Assembly: GCA_015689685.1 (NCBI GenBank)
Contig: WVSL01000001.1
Span: forward strand, 235,001 to 299,000
Source of the DNA: Rhodobacterales bacterium HKCCE2091
Lineage (GTDB): Bacteria; Pseudomonadota; Alphaproteobacteria; Rhodobacterales; Rhodobacteraceae
Length of the DNA: 64,000 nt
Direction: 5' to 3'
Part shown: piece after piece, positions 1-8,159 of the stretch
How positions within the stretch are numbered: the first letter of the stretch is position 1
Layout of the letters: each line of letters begins with the position of its first letter
The notes under the pieces: model-generated
Seen by the model: the letters and a program-made list of their open reading frames with translations, nothing else
The model's database searches: none
Told to the model about the DNA's origin: nothing
Position numbers and translations under genes: made by a program

Positions 1-551
<551 letters not shown>

Positions 552-618
552 GCGATCCTCCGATCCGGTTTCGCATCAGGATATGGCCCCGCGCTGTGCA
601 CGGGCAAACCACGCTTCT

Positions 619-2118
619 TCACGAATGCGTTGCCGACGGGGCGATGGACGGAAACATTTGCGACATCGCCACGCTGCTTCCGTCGGACTGCACGATTCGT
701 ACATGTGACCGCGTCAGCTTGCGCGGCTCCGACACGCCGACGGAATGGGCGATGGTCTCGACTTCGCGGATGATCGCCTGTCCGTACTGCGCGACGCGCT
801 TGTCCTTGTCCTCGACCACCAGCCCCGCCTGGAACCGCGGGTCGTGGGTGGTGATGCCGGTCGGGCAGGTGTTCCGGTTGCACTTCATCGCCTGGATGCA
901 GCCGAGCGCGAACATGAACCCGCGGGCCGAGGTGATGAAGTCGGCCCCCGCCGCCAGCGCCCAGGCCACGTCGCCCGGGTTGATGAGCTTGCCGCTCGCT
1001 ATGATGCGGATGCGATCCTTCAGCCCGGCGCGGTCGCGCAGGTCGGCCAGAACCGGCAGGGATTCCCGGATCGACACGCCGACGAGGTCCATCAGCGGCA
1101 TCGGGCTCGCCCCGGTGCCGCCCTCGCCGCCATCAAGCGTGATGAAGTCCGGCGCGGATTCGATCCCGCGCTGGCGGATTTCCTCGAACAGCGCGCCGAA
1201 GCTCTCTTCCAGCCCCATCACCGTCTTGATCCCGACCGGCTTGCCGGTGACCCGGCGGATATGCCCGATCAGGTCCAGGAGCTGCGCGTTCGATGCGACC
1301 TCCGGGTGGCGGTTGGGCGAGATCGAACTCTCGCCGACCGGGATCCCGCGGATGCGCGCGATCTCCTCCGTCACCTTGGCACCGGGCAGGATGCCGCCCT
1401 TGCCCGGTTTCGCCCCCTGCGCGAGCTTCAGCTCGAACATCCTCACCTGCGGATGCGCGGCGATCTCGGTCAGCTTCTCGTCCGACAGCCGGCCATCGGC
1501 GTCGCGGACGCCGTACTTCGCGGTCCCGATCTGGAACACGATGTCCGCCCCGCCCTCCAGGTGATAGGGGCTGAGACCGCCCTCGCCGGTGTTCAGCCAG
1601 AACCCGCCCAGCTTCGCGCCCCGGCTCAGCGCACGAACGGCGGGCCGTGACAACGCGCCGTAACTCATGCCCGAGATGTTGAAGAACGACGGCGCGTGGT
1701 AGGGCTGCCGCGCCCCCGGCCCGATCACCAGCGGCTCGGTCGCGGCGTACATGTCGTCGAGCGGCGGGAATGGCGCAGGGGTGAAGATCGACGTGCCCAC
1801 GACCGAGATGTTGCGTGTCGACCCGAAGGCCCGGGTGTTCGACGTCCCGTCCGAGGCCTCCTTCACCCAGTCCCGCTGCGCCCGGTTGAACGGCAGTTCC
1901 TCCCGGTCCATTGCGAAGAAGTACTGGCGGAAGAACTCGCCGAGCGAGGTGAACAGCCCCCGGAACCGACCGATCACCGGGTAGTTGCGGCGGATCGCGT
2001 CGGCCTTCTGCAGCCGGTCGAGGATGCCGATCACGATCGCGGCCATCAGCACGAAGCCGACGACGACCCAGAACAGGATCGCGATCGCCTCGATGTACCA
2101 GGAAATGGCCTCCATCAT
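619..2118 (-). CDS. FMN-binding glutamate synthase family protein, membrane-anchored
   Basis: 499-residue single-subunit protein matching the FMN/Fe-S synthase domain of glutamate synthase (GltB2-type), without the amidotransferase domain. An N-terminal transmembrane helix (about residues 5-32) precedes the catalytic TIM barrel. Visible marks are GAKPGKGGILPG, the SPNRHPE segment, the FMN-binding GGEGGTGASP and an Fe-S Cys cluster in CIQAMKCNRNTCPTGI. The ATG at 2118 was chosen over an upstream one because GGGGGAGGA lies seven bases before it and the protein then begins just before the membrane helix. Family members are widespread but their substrate is not settled, so glutamate synthase activity is not claimed. 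Confidence 0.88.
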   Translation of the reverse strand: MMEAISWYIEAIAILFWVVVGFVLMAAIVIGILDRLQKADAIRRNYPVIGRFRGLFTSLGEFFRQYFFAMDREELPFNRAQRDWVKEASDGTSNTRAFGSTRNISVVGTSIFTPAPFPPLDDMYAATEPLVIGPGARQPYHAPSFFNISGMSYGALSRPAVRALSRGAKLGGFWLNTGEGGLSPYHLEGGADIVFQIGTAKYGVRDADGRLSDEKLTEIAAHPQVRMFELKLAQGAKPGKGGILPGAKVTEEIARIRGIPVGESSISPNRHPEVASNAQLLDLIGHIRRVTGKPVGIKTVMGLEESFGALFEEIRQRGIESAPDFITLDGGEGGTGASPMPLMDLVGVSIRESLPVLADLRDRAGLKDRIRIIASGKLINPGDVAWALAAGADFITSARGFMFALGCIQAMKCNRNTCPTGITTHDPRFQAGLVVEDKDKRVAQYGQAIIREVETIAHSVGVSEPRKLTRSHVRIVQSDGSSVAMSQMFPSIAPSATHS

Positions 2119-2391
2119 GGCCGGTCCTCCCCCGTTCGGATCCCGGCCACCTTCCAGCCGACCGCGCCGCGCCGCAAGCCAAGACTTCGCGGCCCATGCG
2201 CTCACCCGCGCTCACGACCCATCACGAAGGTTTGAGTGGTCGGCGCGCGGGGCGCGGGCTTAGCGCCGCGCGGCCCCCGGTCAAGACGGTCGTGGCCCCA
2301 TTTCGAGGTGATCCGATCCGCCCGGCCTCCGTAGTCCCGTGCAGATGCCGAGGGGGCATCGTCAACGCAGACACCGAAAGGAAGATCGGAC
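2119..2391. other. Divergent intergenic region before the fasciclin gene
   Basis: 273 bases between two divergently transcribed genes. It must hold the promoters of both the glutamate-synthase-like gene and the fasciclin gene. I see no clear sigma-70 hexamer pair, strong palindrome or small gene. The only clear elements are the ribosome binding sites at its two ends (GGGGGAGGA on the minus strand; GAAAGGAAGATC before 2392). Confidence 0.5.
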
Positions 2392-2874
2392 ATGATCCGC
2401 ACGACACTTATCGCACTTGCAGGCTCCACCGCCATTGCCGGCGCGGTCTGGGCCGACGCCCATTCGATGGATATCGTCGACACCGCGGCGGCGGCCGGCG
2501 ACTTCTCCACCCTTCTCGCCGCGGCCGAGGCCGCCGGGCTGGTCGACACGCTGAAGGCCGAAGGGCCCTACACCGTGTTCGCACCGACCGACGAGGCCTT
2601 CGCGGCGCTGCCCGAGGGCACGGTCGAAAGCCTGCTCCTGCCCGAGAACCAGGACCAGCTTTCCGCGATCCTGCTCTACCACGTCGTCCCGGGCGAGGTG
2701 ATGGCCGCCGACCTGTCGGACGGCATGACCGCCGAAACCGCCCAGGGCGAGGCCGTCAGCTTCAGCGTGGGTGACAGCGTGATGGTGAACGACGCCACCG
2801 TCGTCTCCGCCGACATCGCCGCCTCGAACGGCGTGATCCACGTCATCGACAGCGTGATCCTGCCGCCGCAGTGA
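2392..2874 (+). CDS. Secreted fasciclin (FAS1) domain protein
   Basis: 160-residue protein with a Sec signal peptide (cleavage likely after AVWA, residue 21) and one FAS1 domain filling the rest. Hallmarks are [14 protein letters not shown] near residue 60 (H1 motif) and [10 protein letters not shown] (YH/H2 region), ending with [12 protein letters not shown]. In bacteria such small FAS1 proteins are secreted or periplasmic and are thought to mediate adhesion or surface interactions. It stands alone, divergent from the glutamate-synthase-like gene and convergent with the SDR gene. Domain identity is clear; the specific role is unknown. Confidence 0.92.
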   Translation: MIRTTLIALAGSTAIAGAVWADAHSMDIVDTAAAAGDFSTLLAAAEAAGLVDTLKAEGPYTVFAPTDEAFAALPEGTVESLLLPENQDQLSAILLYHVVPGEVMAADLSDGMTAETAQGEAVSFSVGDSVMVNDATVVSADIAASNGVIHVIDSVILPPQ

Positions 2875-2931
2875 TCCACCGGTTCCGGCCCGCGCACCTC
2901 CTCCCTTCCTCCGCGCGGGCCGGGGCGAGTT

Positions 2932-3570
2932 TCACCCGGTGATCCCGACGGCACGCCCAAGGTAGGTCGCCTCGGTCAGTTGCCGGGAAAGGAAGGCCGC
3001 GATGTCGGCCTTCGTGATCTTCAGCCGGAGGCCGCGCGCCTCCGGCTTCACGTCTTCCATGTAGACCCCGGTCTCGGGCCCGTCCGCGAAGGCCGCCGGA
3101 CGCACGATGGTCCAGTCGAGACCGGAGGACTCCACCAGCCGCTCCTGCAGTTCGTGGTCGAGGAAGACCGGGCGCAGGTAGGCGCCGAACATGATCCGCT
3201 TCCAGAAGAAGTTCAGGTTGCCCCAGCTTTCGCGGGCGCCGAGCGTCGATTGCACGACCAGGCGCCGGACGCCGTGGCGCTGCATCGCGCGGATGACGTT
3301 CAGCGTGCCGGCGCTGCGGATCGTGCTGCGGCGCTTCATGCCGGATCCGAGCACCACCACCACGGCATCATGCCCCGCGACCGCCGCGGCGACCGCTTCG
3401 GCATCGGTCGCGTCGCCGGGATGCAGGTGGAGGTTCTGATCGGCCAGGTCCAGCGCCTCGGGATGGCGGGCGAAGGCGGTGACCTCGTGGCCGTCGGCCA
3501 GGAGCTTGCGGGTGGCGACGGCGCCCATCTTTCCGGTGGCGCCGATGACGATGACTTTCATGCGTTCCAT
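2932..3570 (-). CDS. NAD(P)-binding oxidoreductase, NmrA/atypical SDR type
   Basis: 212 residues with an N-terminal Rossmann motif GATGKMG (residues 10-16) and the general layout of NmrA-like or flavin-reductase-like atypical SDR proteins (VVVVLGSG, VVQSTLGAR, DWTIVRPAAFADGP). No classical Tyr-x3-Lys pair is evident, so it could be a reductase or a redox-sensing nucleotide-binding protein. The ATG at 3570 has AAGGAAAGAGAC upstream; MKVIVIG three codons later is the alternative. It is divergent from the tetR gene, and the three palindromes between them make it a likely target of that repressor. Confidence 0.82.
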   Translation of the reverse strand: MERMKVIVIGATGKMGAVATRKLLADGHEVTAFARHPEALDLADQNLHLHPGDATDAEAVAAAVAGHDAVVVVLGSGMKRRSTIRSAGTLNVIRAMQRHGVRRLVVQSTLGARESWGNLNFFWKRIMFGAYLRPVFLDHELQERLVESSGLDWTIVRPAAFADGPETGVYMEDVKPEARGLRLKITKADIAAFLSRQLTEATYLGRAVGITG

Positions 3571-3598
3571 GTCTCTTTCCTTCGTGGTTCGGGAATCG

Positions 3599-3619
3599 AA
3601 CTTGACACCGTGTCAAGTT
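3599..3619. promoter_or_regulatory. TetR operator site 1, perfect palindrome
   Basis: The core CTTGACACCGTGTCAAG (3601-3617) is a perfect inverted repeat around a central C, and the symmetry extends by AA/TT on each side. It lies in the 81-base divergent region between the SDR gene and tetR. It contains TTGACA on both strands and so may overlap promoter -35 elements. Size, symmetry and position fit a TetR-family operator; binding is inferred. Confidence 0.7.
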
Positions 3620-3632
3620 GACACCGCGTCAA
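3618..3632. promoter_or_regulatory. TetR operator site 2, near-perfect palindrome
   Basis: TTGACACCGCGTCAA repeats the core of site 1 with one asymmetric base. It abuts site 1 directly, with a centre-to-centre distance of 16 bases. Tandem spacing of this kind suggests cooperative or side-by-side binding of repressor dimers. Confidence 0.6.
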
Positions 3633-3642
3633 TAGCCGGTAA

Positions 3643-3659
3643 CTTGACGCCATGTCAAG
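3643..3659. promoter_or_regulatory. TetR operator site 3, overlapping the tetR start codon
   Basis: CTTGACGCCATGTCAAG is a third copy of the same 17-base palindrome, with one mismatched pair. The ATG of tetR (3652-3654) lies inside it, so a bound repressor would sit on the first codons. No purine-rich ribosome binding site precedes this ATG, so the transcript may be leaderless or nearly so. Confidence 0.62.
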
Positions 3660-4260
3660 CACCGATCAGACCGCACGCTCGAACCCGACCCGGAGCCGCA
3701 TCCTCGCCGCGACGCTGAAGCTGCTCGGCGGCGGCGCCCCGGGCGCGGTCCGCATGTCCGACATCGCGAAGGCCGCGGGGATCTCGCGGCAGGCGCTCTA
3801 CCTCCACTACCCGTCGCGCGCCGAACTGCTCGTGGCCGCGGCCCGGCACCTCGACGAGGTGAACGGCATCGACACCCTGCTCGCCCCCTCCCGCGCCGCC
3901 GCGACCGGGCGGGACCGGCTCGACGCATGGGTCGCGGCCTGGGGCGGCTACATCCCGAAGGTCCACGGCACCGCGCGTGCGCTGATGGCGATGGCCTCCA
4001 CCGACCCCGAGGCCGCCGCCGCCTGGGACGACCGCCGCGCGGCGATCCTGCACGGCTGCCGCGCCGCGACCGACGCGCTGGCGCGGGACGGCGACCTGCA
4101 CCCGGACCTGACCGCCGGGGAGGCCGCGGACCTGCTGTTCTCCCTGGTCTCGATCCGCAGCTGGGAAGAGCTTTGCCTGAACGCCGGCTGGCCGCAGGAC
4201 CGCTACGTGGAGGCGATGCAGGCCGGTGCCGCGCGCCTGCTCGCGAAGCCCGCGGCTTGA
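3652..4260 (+). CDS. TetR/AcrR family transcriptional regulator
   Basis: 202 residues. The N-terminal helix-turn-helix spans about residues 12-58 (RILAATLKLL, MSDIAKAAGISRQALYLHYPSR), followed by an all-helical ligand-binding domain without an obvious diagnostic motif. It probably represses itself and both flanking SDR genes through the three palindromes at 3599-3659. The start lies inside the third palindrome, and the upstream sequence offers no better in-frame start. The SDR gene at 4313 follows on the same strand after 52 bases. Confidence 0.9.
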   Translation: MSSTDQTARSNPTRSRILAATLKLLGGGAPGAVRMSDIAKAAGISRQALYLHYPSRAELLVAAARHLDEVNGIDTLLAPSRAAATGRDRLDAWVAAWGGYIPKVHGTARALMAMASTDPEAAAAWDDRRAAILHGCRAATDALARDGDLHPDLTAGEAADLLFSLVSIRSWEELCLNAGWPQDRYVEAMQAGAARLLAKPAA

Positions 4261-4312
4261 CACGGCGAGGCGCGCGCGACTCCCTTGCCCGGACAGGCAG
4301 GGAGGCACTGGC

Positions 4313-5047
4313 ATGAAGACGGCACTCGTGACCGGGGCGGCGCGCGGGATCGGGCTCGCGACCGCGCGGCTCTTCATCGAACGTGGCTGGCACGTCCACC
4401 TCCTCGACCGCGACGGGGCGGAACTCGAACGCGCCGGGGCGGCGCTCGAAAACGCGACGCTCCATGTCCGCGACATCTCCGTCGGCCAGGACGTGGAAGC
4501 TGTCGCTGCCGCGCTCCCGTCCCTCGACGCTCTGGTGAACAACGCCGGGGTCGCGGATTTCGGGCCGATCGCGGAGACCGGCTTCGACCGCTGGCGCACG
4601 GTGATGGACACCAACCTCGACGGCACGTTCCGCATGACCCAGGCCCTGACCCCGGCGCTGAAGGCCGCGAGCGGCGCCATCGTCAACATCGCCTCGATCT
4701 CCGGCCTGCGCGCCTCGACGCTGCGGGTCGCCTACGGCACGTCGAAGGCCGCGGTGATCCAGCTGACGCTGCAACAGGCGGTGGAACTCGGCGAACACGG
4801 CATCCGCGCCAATGCTGTCTGCCCCGGCCCGGTGCGAACGAAGCTCGCCATGGCGGTTCACACGCAGGACATCATCGACGCCTACCATGACGCGATCCCC
4901 CTCAACCGCTACGGGACCGAGGACGAGCTGGCGCGCGTGATCTGCTTCCTCTGCTCCGACGACGCCTCCTACGTCACCGGCCAGTGCATCGCGGTCGATG
5001 GCGGGTTCGAGGCGACGGGGATCGGGCTACCGGCGCTCAGGCGGTGA
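4313..5047 (+). CDS. Classical SDR family oxidoreductase (FabG-like)
   Basis: 244 residues with all classical short-chain dehydrogenase marks: TGAARGIG (7-14), NNAG (76-79), catalytic Ser128, Tyr141 and Lys145 (YGTSK), and a PGPVRT segment after them. The C-terminal YVTGQCIAVDGGF is typical of FabG-like enzymes that reduce or oxidise a hydroxyl/keto group with NAD(P). The ATG at 4313 follows CAGGGAGGCACTGGC; the longer upstream frame lacks this and was rejected. It lies just after tetR and is coupled to the next gene by a GTGA overlap. The substrate is unknown. Confidence 0.9.
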   Translation: MKTALVTGAARGIGLATARLFIERGWHVHLLDRDGAELERAGAALENATLHVRDISVGQDVEAVAAALPSLDALVNNAGVADFGPIAETGFDRWRTVMDTNLDGTFRMTQALTPALKAASGAIVNIASISGLRASTLRVAYGTSKAAVIQLTLQQAVELGEHGIRANAVCPGPVRTKLAMAVHTQDIIDAYHDAIPLNRYGTEDELARVICFLCSDDASYVTGQCIAVDGGFEATGIGLPALRR

Positions 5048-5508
5048 CCGGAACCGCCGCCGAAGCCGTCGCCGCGCTCGATGGCCCGAAGGGCAGCGCG
5101 CTCGAGGATGCGCGCGAGGCGCTGATCCCGTTCGGACGCGCGATCGTGCCCCACGTCGCGGATGGAATGGCCCGGTTCCGCCGGGCAGAGGCGCGCGCGG
5201 CGCTGCTCTATACCGTCATCAAGTTCGCGCAGGTGGAACCCTTGGCGGTCACCGCGGCCATCGCCGCGCTCGACGACCGGTCCTCGCTGGTCCGGTCGAC
5301 CGCATGCGCGCTCCTCGCGTTCTCGCTGGACACCGGCGCGCTCGATGCCCTGCACACCCGTGCCGCGGTCGAGCCGCGGGACAACGTCCGGGCCGACATC
5401 GCCGCCGCCATCGCCGCGATCACGGAACGGCAGCCGGACCTCTGGGTCGACCGCAACCGCACCGGCCAGGTCCACTGGCATGTCGGCGGCGCGGTCCATC
5501 CCGGCTGA
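5044..5508 (+). CDS. Small HEAT-repeat-like helical protein
   Basis: 154 residues, unrecognised by name. The start is GTG at 5044, overlapping the SDR stop codon as GTGA, which implies translational coupling. The sequence is rich in Ala and Leu and reads as paired helices (ARAALLYTVIKFAQ, SSLVRSTACALLAFS, DNVRADIAAAIAAI), resembling HEAT or PBS-lyase repeats that bind proteins. No signal peptide or membrane segment is visible. Co-expression with the SDR suggests a shared pathway, but nothing shows what it binds. Confidence 0.7.
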   Translation: MTGTAAEAVAALDGPKGSALEDAREALIPFGRAIVPHVADGMARFRRAEARAALLYTVIKFAQVEPLAVTAAIAALDDRSSLVRSTACALLAFSLDTGALDALHTRAAVEPRDNVRADIAAAIAAITERQPDLWVDRNRTGQVHWHVGGAVHPG

Positions 5509-5570
5509 CGGAAACCACCACCGGGCGCGGAGGGCCCCACGACACCTCCGCACCCGGCGTCAGGCGCATC

Positions 5571-5936
5571 TCAGAACGAAAGCGTCGCCGCCCCGTTCTG
5601 GATCGCCCTGTGCATCACGCTCGCCCCCATGACCTCGACCCCGTCGATCAGGTCCGACGCCTCGTAGCCGCGCGACTTCACGCAGGGAGGGCAGGCGTAG
5701 ATCCGGCCGCCGCGGCCCATGAAGTCCGCGACCAAGCCGGCCAGCGGCTCCAGCGGCGCGACATGGGCCAGGTCGATCCCCCGGCGGCGCGCGATATCGA
5801 CGCCGGACGAAGTGAGGAACAGGCTGACCTTCAGCCCGCTCGTGATTCCGCCGCAGGCGATCGTGAGCGCCACCGACGACTTCTCGTGTTCGATCCCGTT
5901 CGTGACCAGCACGAACAGTTCCTTCGTGTTATCCAC
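5571..5936 (-). CDS. DsrE family protein
   Basis: 121 residues of the DsrE/DsrF/YchN fold, starting LFVLVTNGIEHEKSSVALTI. The family carries sulfur or electrons on a conserved cysteine; here there is a CPPC motif (Cys82, Cys85) in the usual position after RGGRIYA. The start is GTG at 5936, preceded by AGGAGAGACAGC; no nearby ATG fits. It is divergent from the AraC-type regulator. Such cytoplasmic DsrE proteins are often found beside redox regulators. The sulfur-transfer role is inferred from the family. Confidence 0.8.
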   Translation of the reverse strand: MDNTKELFVLVTNGIEHEKSSVALTIACGGITSGLKVSLFLTSSGVDIARRRGIDLAHVAPLEPLAGLVADFMGRGGRIYACPPCVKSRGYEASDLIDGVEVMGASVMHRAIQNGAATLSF

Positions 5937-6052
5937 CGCTGTCTCTCCTGAATATGCGATTGCGGACGGCGTGCTGATAGCGCGGCGGCGGCAGCCTGTA
6001 TTTGCCCGCAATCCCGATTGTCTTGATCGAAATCGCGGCGCTAGCATCCGCC

Positions 6053-6991
6053 ATGACGGCGCAGGACATCCTCCAGCACACGATTCGGGCGGTCAGGCTG
6101 ACCGGCGCGGTTCAGTTCCGCCTGTCGGTACGGGGGGCGTGGCAGACCGGAACCGGATCCCTGATGGACCGCTTCGCGCTGACGCCGGGCCGCGCGGTGC
6201 CGTTCCACATCGTGTCGCTCGGCGGGTGTTGGGCGACGTGGCCGGGCGGGCGGGCCGAGCTTTCCGCCGGCGACCTGATCGCGTTCCCGTTCGCGGCCCC
6301 CCACGACCTCGGCCTTGGCGAGGACGGTCTCGTGGTCGACCCGGCGTCCGAACTGCCGCCGCCGCCCTGGCAGGCGTTGCCGACCCTCGAACGCGGCAGC
6401 GGCACGCCCGAAACCCGGATCCTCTGCGGCTTCTTCTACTGTTCCGCCTTCGGCTTCGCGCCGCTGGTCCACGGCATCCCCGCGGTTCTCGTCACGCGCA
6501 GCGCCGCCGATCCGCACGGCTGGCTCGCCGCGACCGCGGCCGAGATCGATCGCGAATTGCAGGACGGCCCGTCGCCGCTGGCCGAGCGGCTGGTGGAGGC
6601 GATGTTCGTGCAGATGCTGCGCCAGAACCTCGCAGCGGCAGGCCCCGGCGTGACCGGCTGGCTCGCGGCAGCCGCCGACCCGGTCGTCGGGCGCTGCCTG
6701 ACCGGCATCCACGACCGGCCCGGCGACGACTGGACGCTGGCGGCGCTCGCCAGGGCCGCCGGAGCGTCACCGTCCTCGCTGACCGCGCGATTCCACCGTC
6801 TGCTGGGGATGACCCCGATGCGTTACGTCCGGACCTGGCGCCTGCACCTCGCCGCCAGGGCGCTGCGGGACGGCACGACCACCATCGCCGATGCAGCTTT
6901 CGCCGCCCGCTACAATTCGGAGGCCGCCTTCACCCGCGCCTTCGCGGCGGAATACGGCCAGCCCCCCGCGCGCTGGCGCGAGGCGTCCTGA
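6053..6991 (+). CDS. AraC family transcriptional regulator with N-terminal cupin-type domain
   Basis: 312 residues. The N-terminal half matches the AraC-binding cupin type (LTPGRAVPFHIVSLGGCW, LSAGDLIAFPFAAPHDL) and the C-terminal 95 residues are the double helix-turn-helix (WTLAALARAAGASPSSLTARFHRLLGMTPMRY, then IADAAFAARYNSEAAFTRAF). Regulators of this type usually activate or repress an adjacent oxidoreductase gene in response to a small aromatic or redox compound. The ATG at 6053 gives the usual length; no strong ribosome binding site is visible before it. It is divergent from the dsrE gene, its most likely target. Confidence 0.9.
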   Translation: MTAQDILQHTIRAVRLTGAVQFRLSVRGAWQTGTGSLMDRFALTPGRAVPFHIVSLGGCWATWPGGRAELSAGDLIAFPFAAPHDLGLGEDGLVVDPASELPPPPWQALPTLERGSGTPETRILCGFFYCSAFGFAPLVHGIPAVLVTRSAADPHGWLAATAAEIDRELQDGPSPLAERLVEAMFVQMLRQNLAAAGPGVTGWLAAAADPVVGRCLTGIHDRPGDDWTLAALARAAGASPSSLTARFHRLLGMTPMRYVRTWRLHLAARALRDGTTTIADAAFAARYNSEAAFTRAFAAEYGQPPARWREAS

Positions 6992-7029
6992 CCGCAGAGA
7001 CCGCACAGCCCCTGTGCGCGGGCGCGGGA

Positions 7030-7413
7030 TCAGTCCTGTCCGGGGCCGTGGTCGTAGGCCTGCCGCGCGGCTTCGATCCTATGCGCGTTGTCCGCCGTCC
7101 AGCCGGCCAGAGCGCAGACCGGGGCGAGCAGTTCGCGGCCGAGATCGGTCAGCGCGTATTCCACCTTCGGCGGGTTCGTCGGCTCCACCGTGCGGCGCAC
7201 GAAGCCGTCGCGTTCCAGGTTTTTCAGGGTGCTCGACAGCATCTTCTGGCTGATGTCGCCGATGTCCCGCCTGAGCGCGTTGAACCGGACCGGACCGCCC
7301 GACAGGTTGCGGATCACGAGGATCGTCCACTTATCCCCGACCCGCGACAGCAGTTCCGAAATCTTGGTGCAGGTCTCGCTCGGACCGGTTTCCTCGAAGT
7401 GACCTGATTCCAT
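7030..7413 (-). CDS. HxlR family transcriptional regulator
   Basis: 127 residues, winged helix of the HxlR type (LLSRVGDKWTILVIRNL, RFNALRRDIGDISQKMLSSTLKNLERDGFVRR, PPKVEYALTDLG). Its single cysteine (Cys15, TGPSETCTK) is at the position used for thiol or quinone sensing in YodB/HypR-type members. The gene is divergent from an NADPH-dependent FMN reductase, the same arrangement as YodB with azoreductase in Bacillus, so repression of that gene under non-stress conditions is the best guess. GAGG nine bases before the ATG supports the start at 7413. Confidence 0.9.
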   Translation of the reverse strand: MESGHFEETGPSETCTKISELLSRVGDKWTILVIRNLSGGPVRFNALRRDIGDISQKMLSSTLKNLERDGFVRRTVEPTNPPKVEYALTDLGRELLAPVCALAGWTADNAHRIEAARQAYDHGPGQD

Positions 7414-7416
7414 CGG

Positions 7417-7509
7417 GGTATCCTCGTTGCCTTGCCGTGCCTTCTTGAGCAATCCGCCGGTCTCGCCTTGATAGCGGTTACGAACGGATACCTGACTACA
7501 TAAGGATAC
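7417..7509. promoter_or_regulatory. GGATAC half-sites between the HxlR gene and the FMN reductase gene
   Basis: The 100-base divergent region has three copies of GGATAC: 7417-7423 (as GGTATCC), 7486-7491 and 7504-7509. The last two are direct repeats 18 bases apart (GGATACcTGAC and GGATACTGAC) and lie over the reductase ribosome binding site. They are candidate contacts for the HxlR protein. This rests on repetition and position only. Confidence 0.35.
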
Positions 7510-7513
7510 TGAC

Positions 7514-8119
7514 ATGGCCGGAAAACCCCGCGTCGCCGTCATCCTCGGCTCGACCCGCCCGACCCGCTTCATCGACAAGCCCGCCGCATGGCTCATGGAC
7601 CTGGTCCGCGCCTACGGCAAGTGGGACGTCGAACTGCTCGACTTGCGCGACTTCGACCTGCCCTTCTTCGACGAGATGGCGTCGAACCTCTGGATGCCGT
7701 CGCAGAACCCGAAGGCCGTCGCGTGGCAGGACAAGCTCGCCACTTTCGACGGCTTCATCTTCGTCACGCCGGAATACAACCGCTCCATCACCGGGGCGCT
7801 GAAGAACGCGCTCGACCAGGCCTATAAGGAATGGGTCCGCAAGCCCGCCGCCGTGTTCGGCTATGGCGCGACCGGTGGCGCGCGCGCGGTGGAGCACCTC
7901 CGCACCATCGCGATCGAACTGCAGATGGTTCCCATCCGCCACGGCATCCACCTGCAGGGCGCGGACTTCATGGCCGTTCACCCGATGGGCGGCAACGGCG
8001 AGATGAAGGACGTGGAGGCGCACCTGAAGCCCGGCGCCGACGCGATGCTCGACGATCTCGACTGGTGGCTGAACGCCACCATGGCCGCCCGGGCGGAGGA
8101 CCGCAGGGCCGCCGCCTGA
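7514..8119 (+). CDS. NAD(P)H-dependent FMN reductase (flavodoxin-like quinone/azo reductase)
   Basis: 201 residues of the FMN_red family. The FMN phosphate-binding loop GSTRPTRFIDKPAAWLMD lies near the N-terminus, and the isoalloxazine-contacting segment TPEYNRSITGALKNALDQ is around residue 82-100, followed by YGATGGARAVEHLR. Such enzymes reduce flavins, quinones or azo dyes in the cytoplasm. ATAAGGATACTGAC supplies the ribosome binding site. Divergence from an HxlR regulator suggests induction by quinone or thiol stress. A strong bidirectional terminator follows. Confidence 0.9.
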   Translation: MAGKPRVAVILGSTRPTRFIDKPAAWLMDLVRAYGKWDVELLDLRDFDLPFFDEMASNLWMPSQNPKAVAWQDKLATFDGFIFVTPEYNRSITGALKNALDQAYKEWVRKPAAVFGYGATGGARAVEHLRTIAIELQMVPIRHGIHLQGADFMAVHPMGGNGEMKDVEAHLKPGADAMLDDLDWWLNATMAARAEDRRAAA

Positions 8120-8125
8120 GATGCG

Positions 8126-8155
8126 AAAAGGGCGCCCCGCGGGGCGCCCTTTCCT
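8126..8155. terminator. Bidirectional rho-independent terminator
   Basis: Perfect 12-bp stem AAAGGGCGCCCC / GGGGCGCCCTTT with a 2-base loop at 8127-8152. It sits between the convergent FMN reductase gene and clpB and can serve both strands. Confidence 0.87.
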
Positions 8156-8159
8156 TCGG

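Noticed and set aside
6023..6036. FNR-like TTGATCGAAATCGC upstream of the AraC gene
   Set aside because: Only the first half-site is correct; the second deviates at two of five bases.
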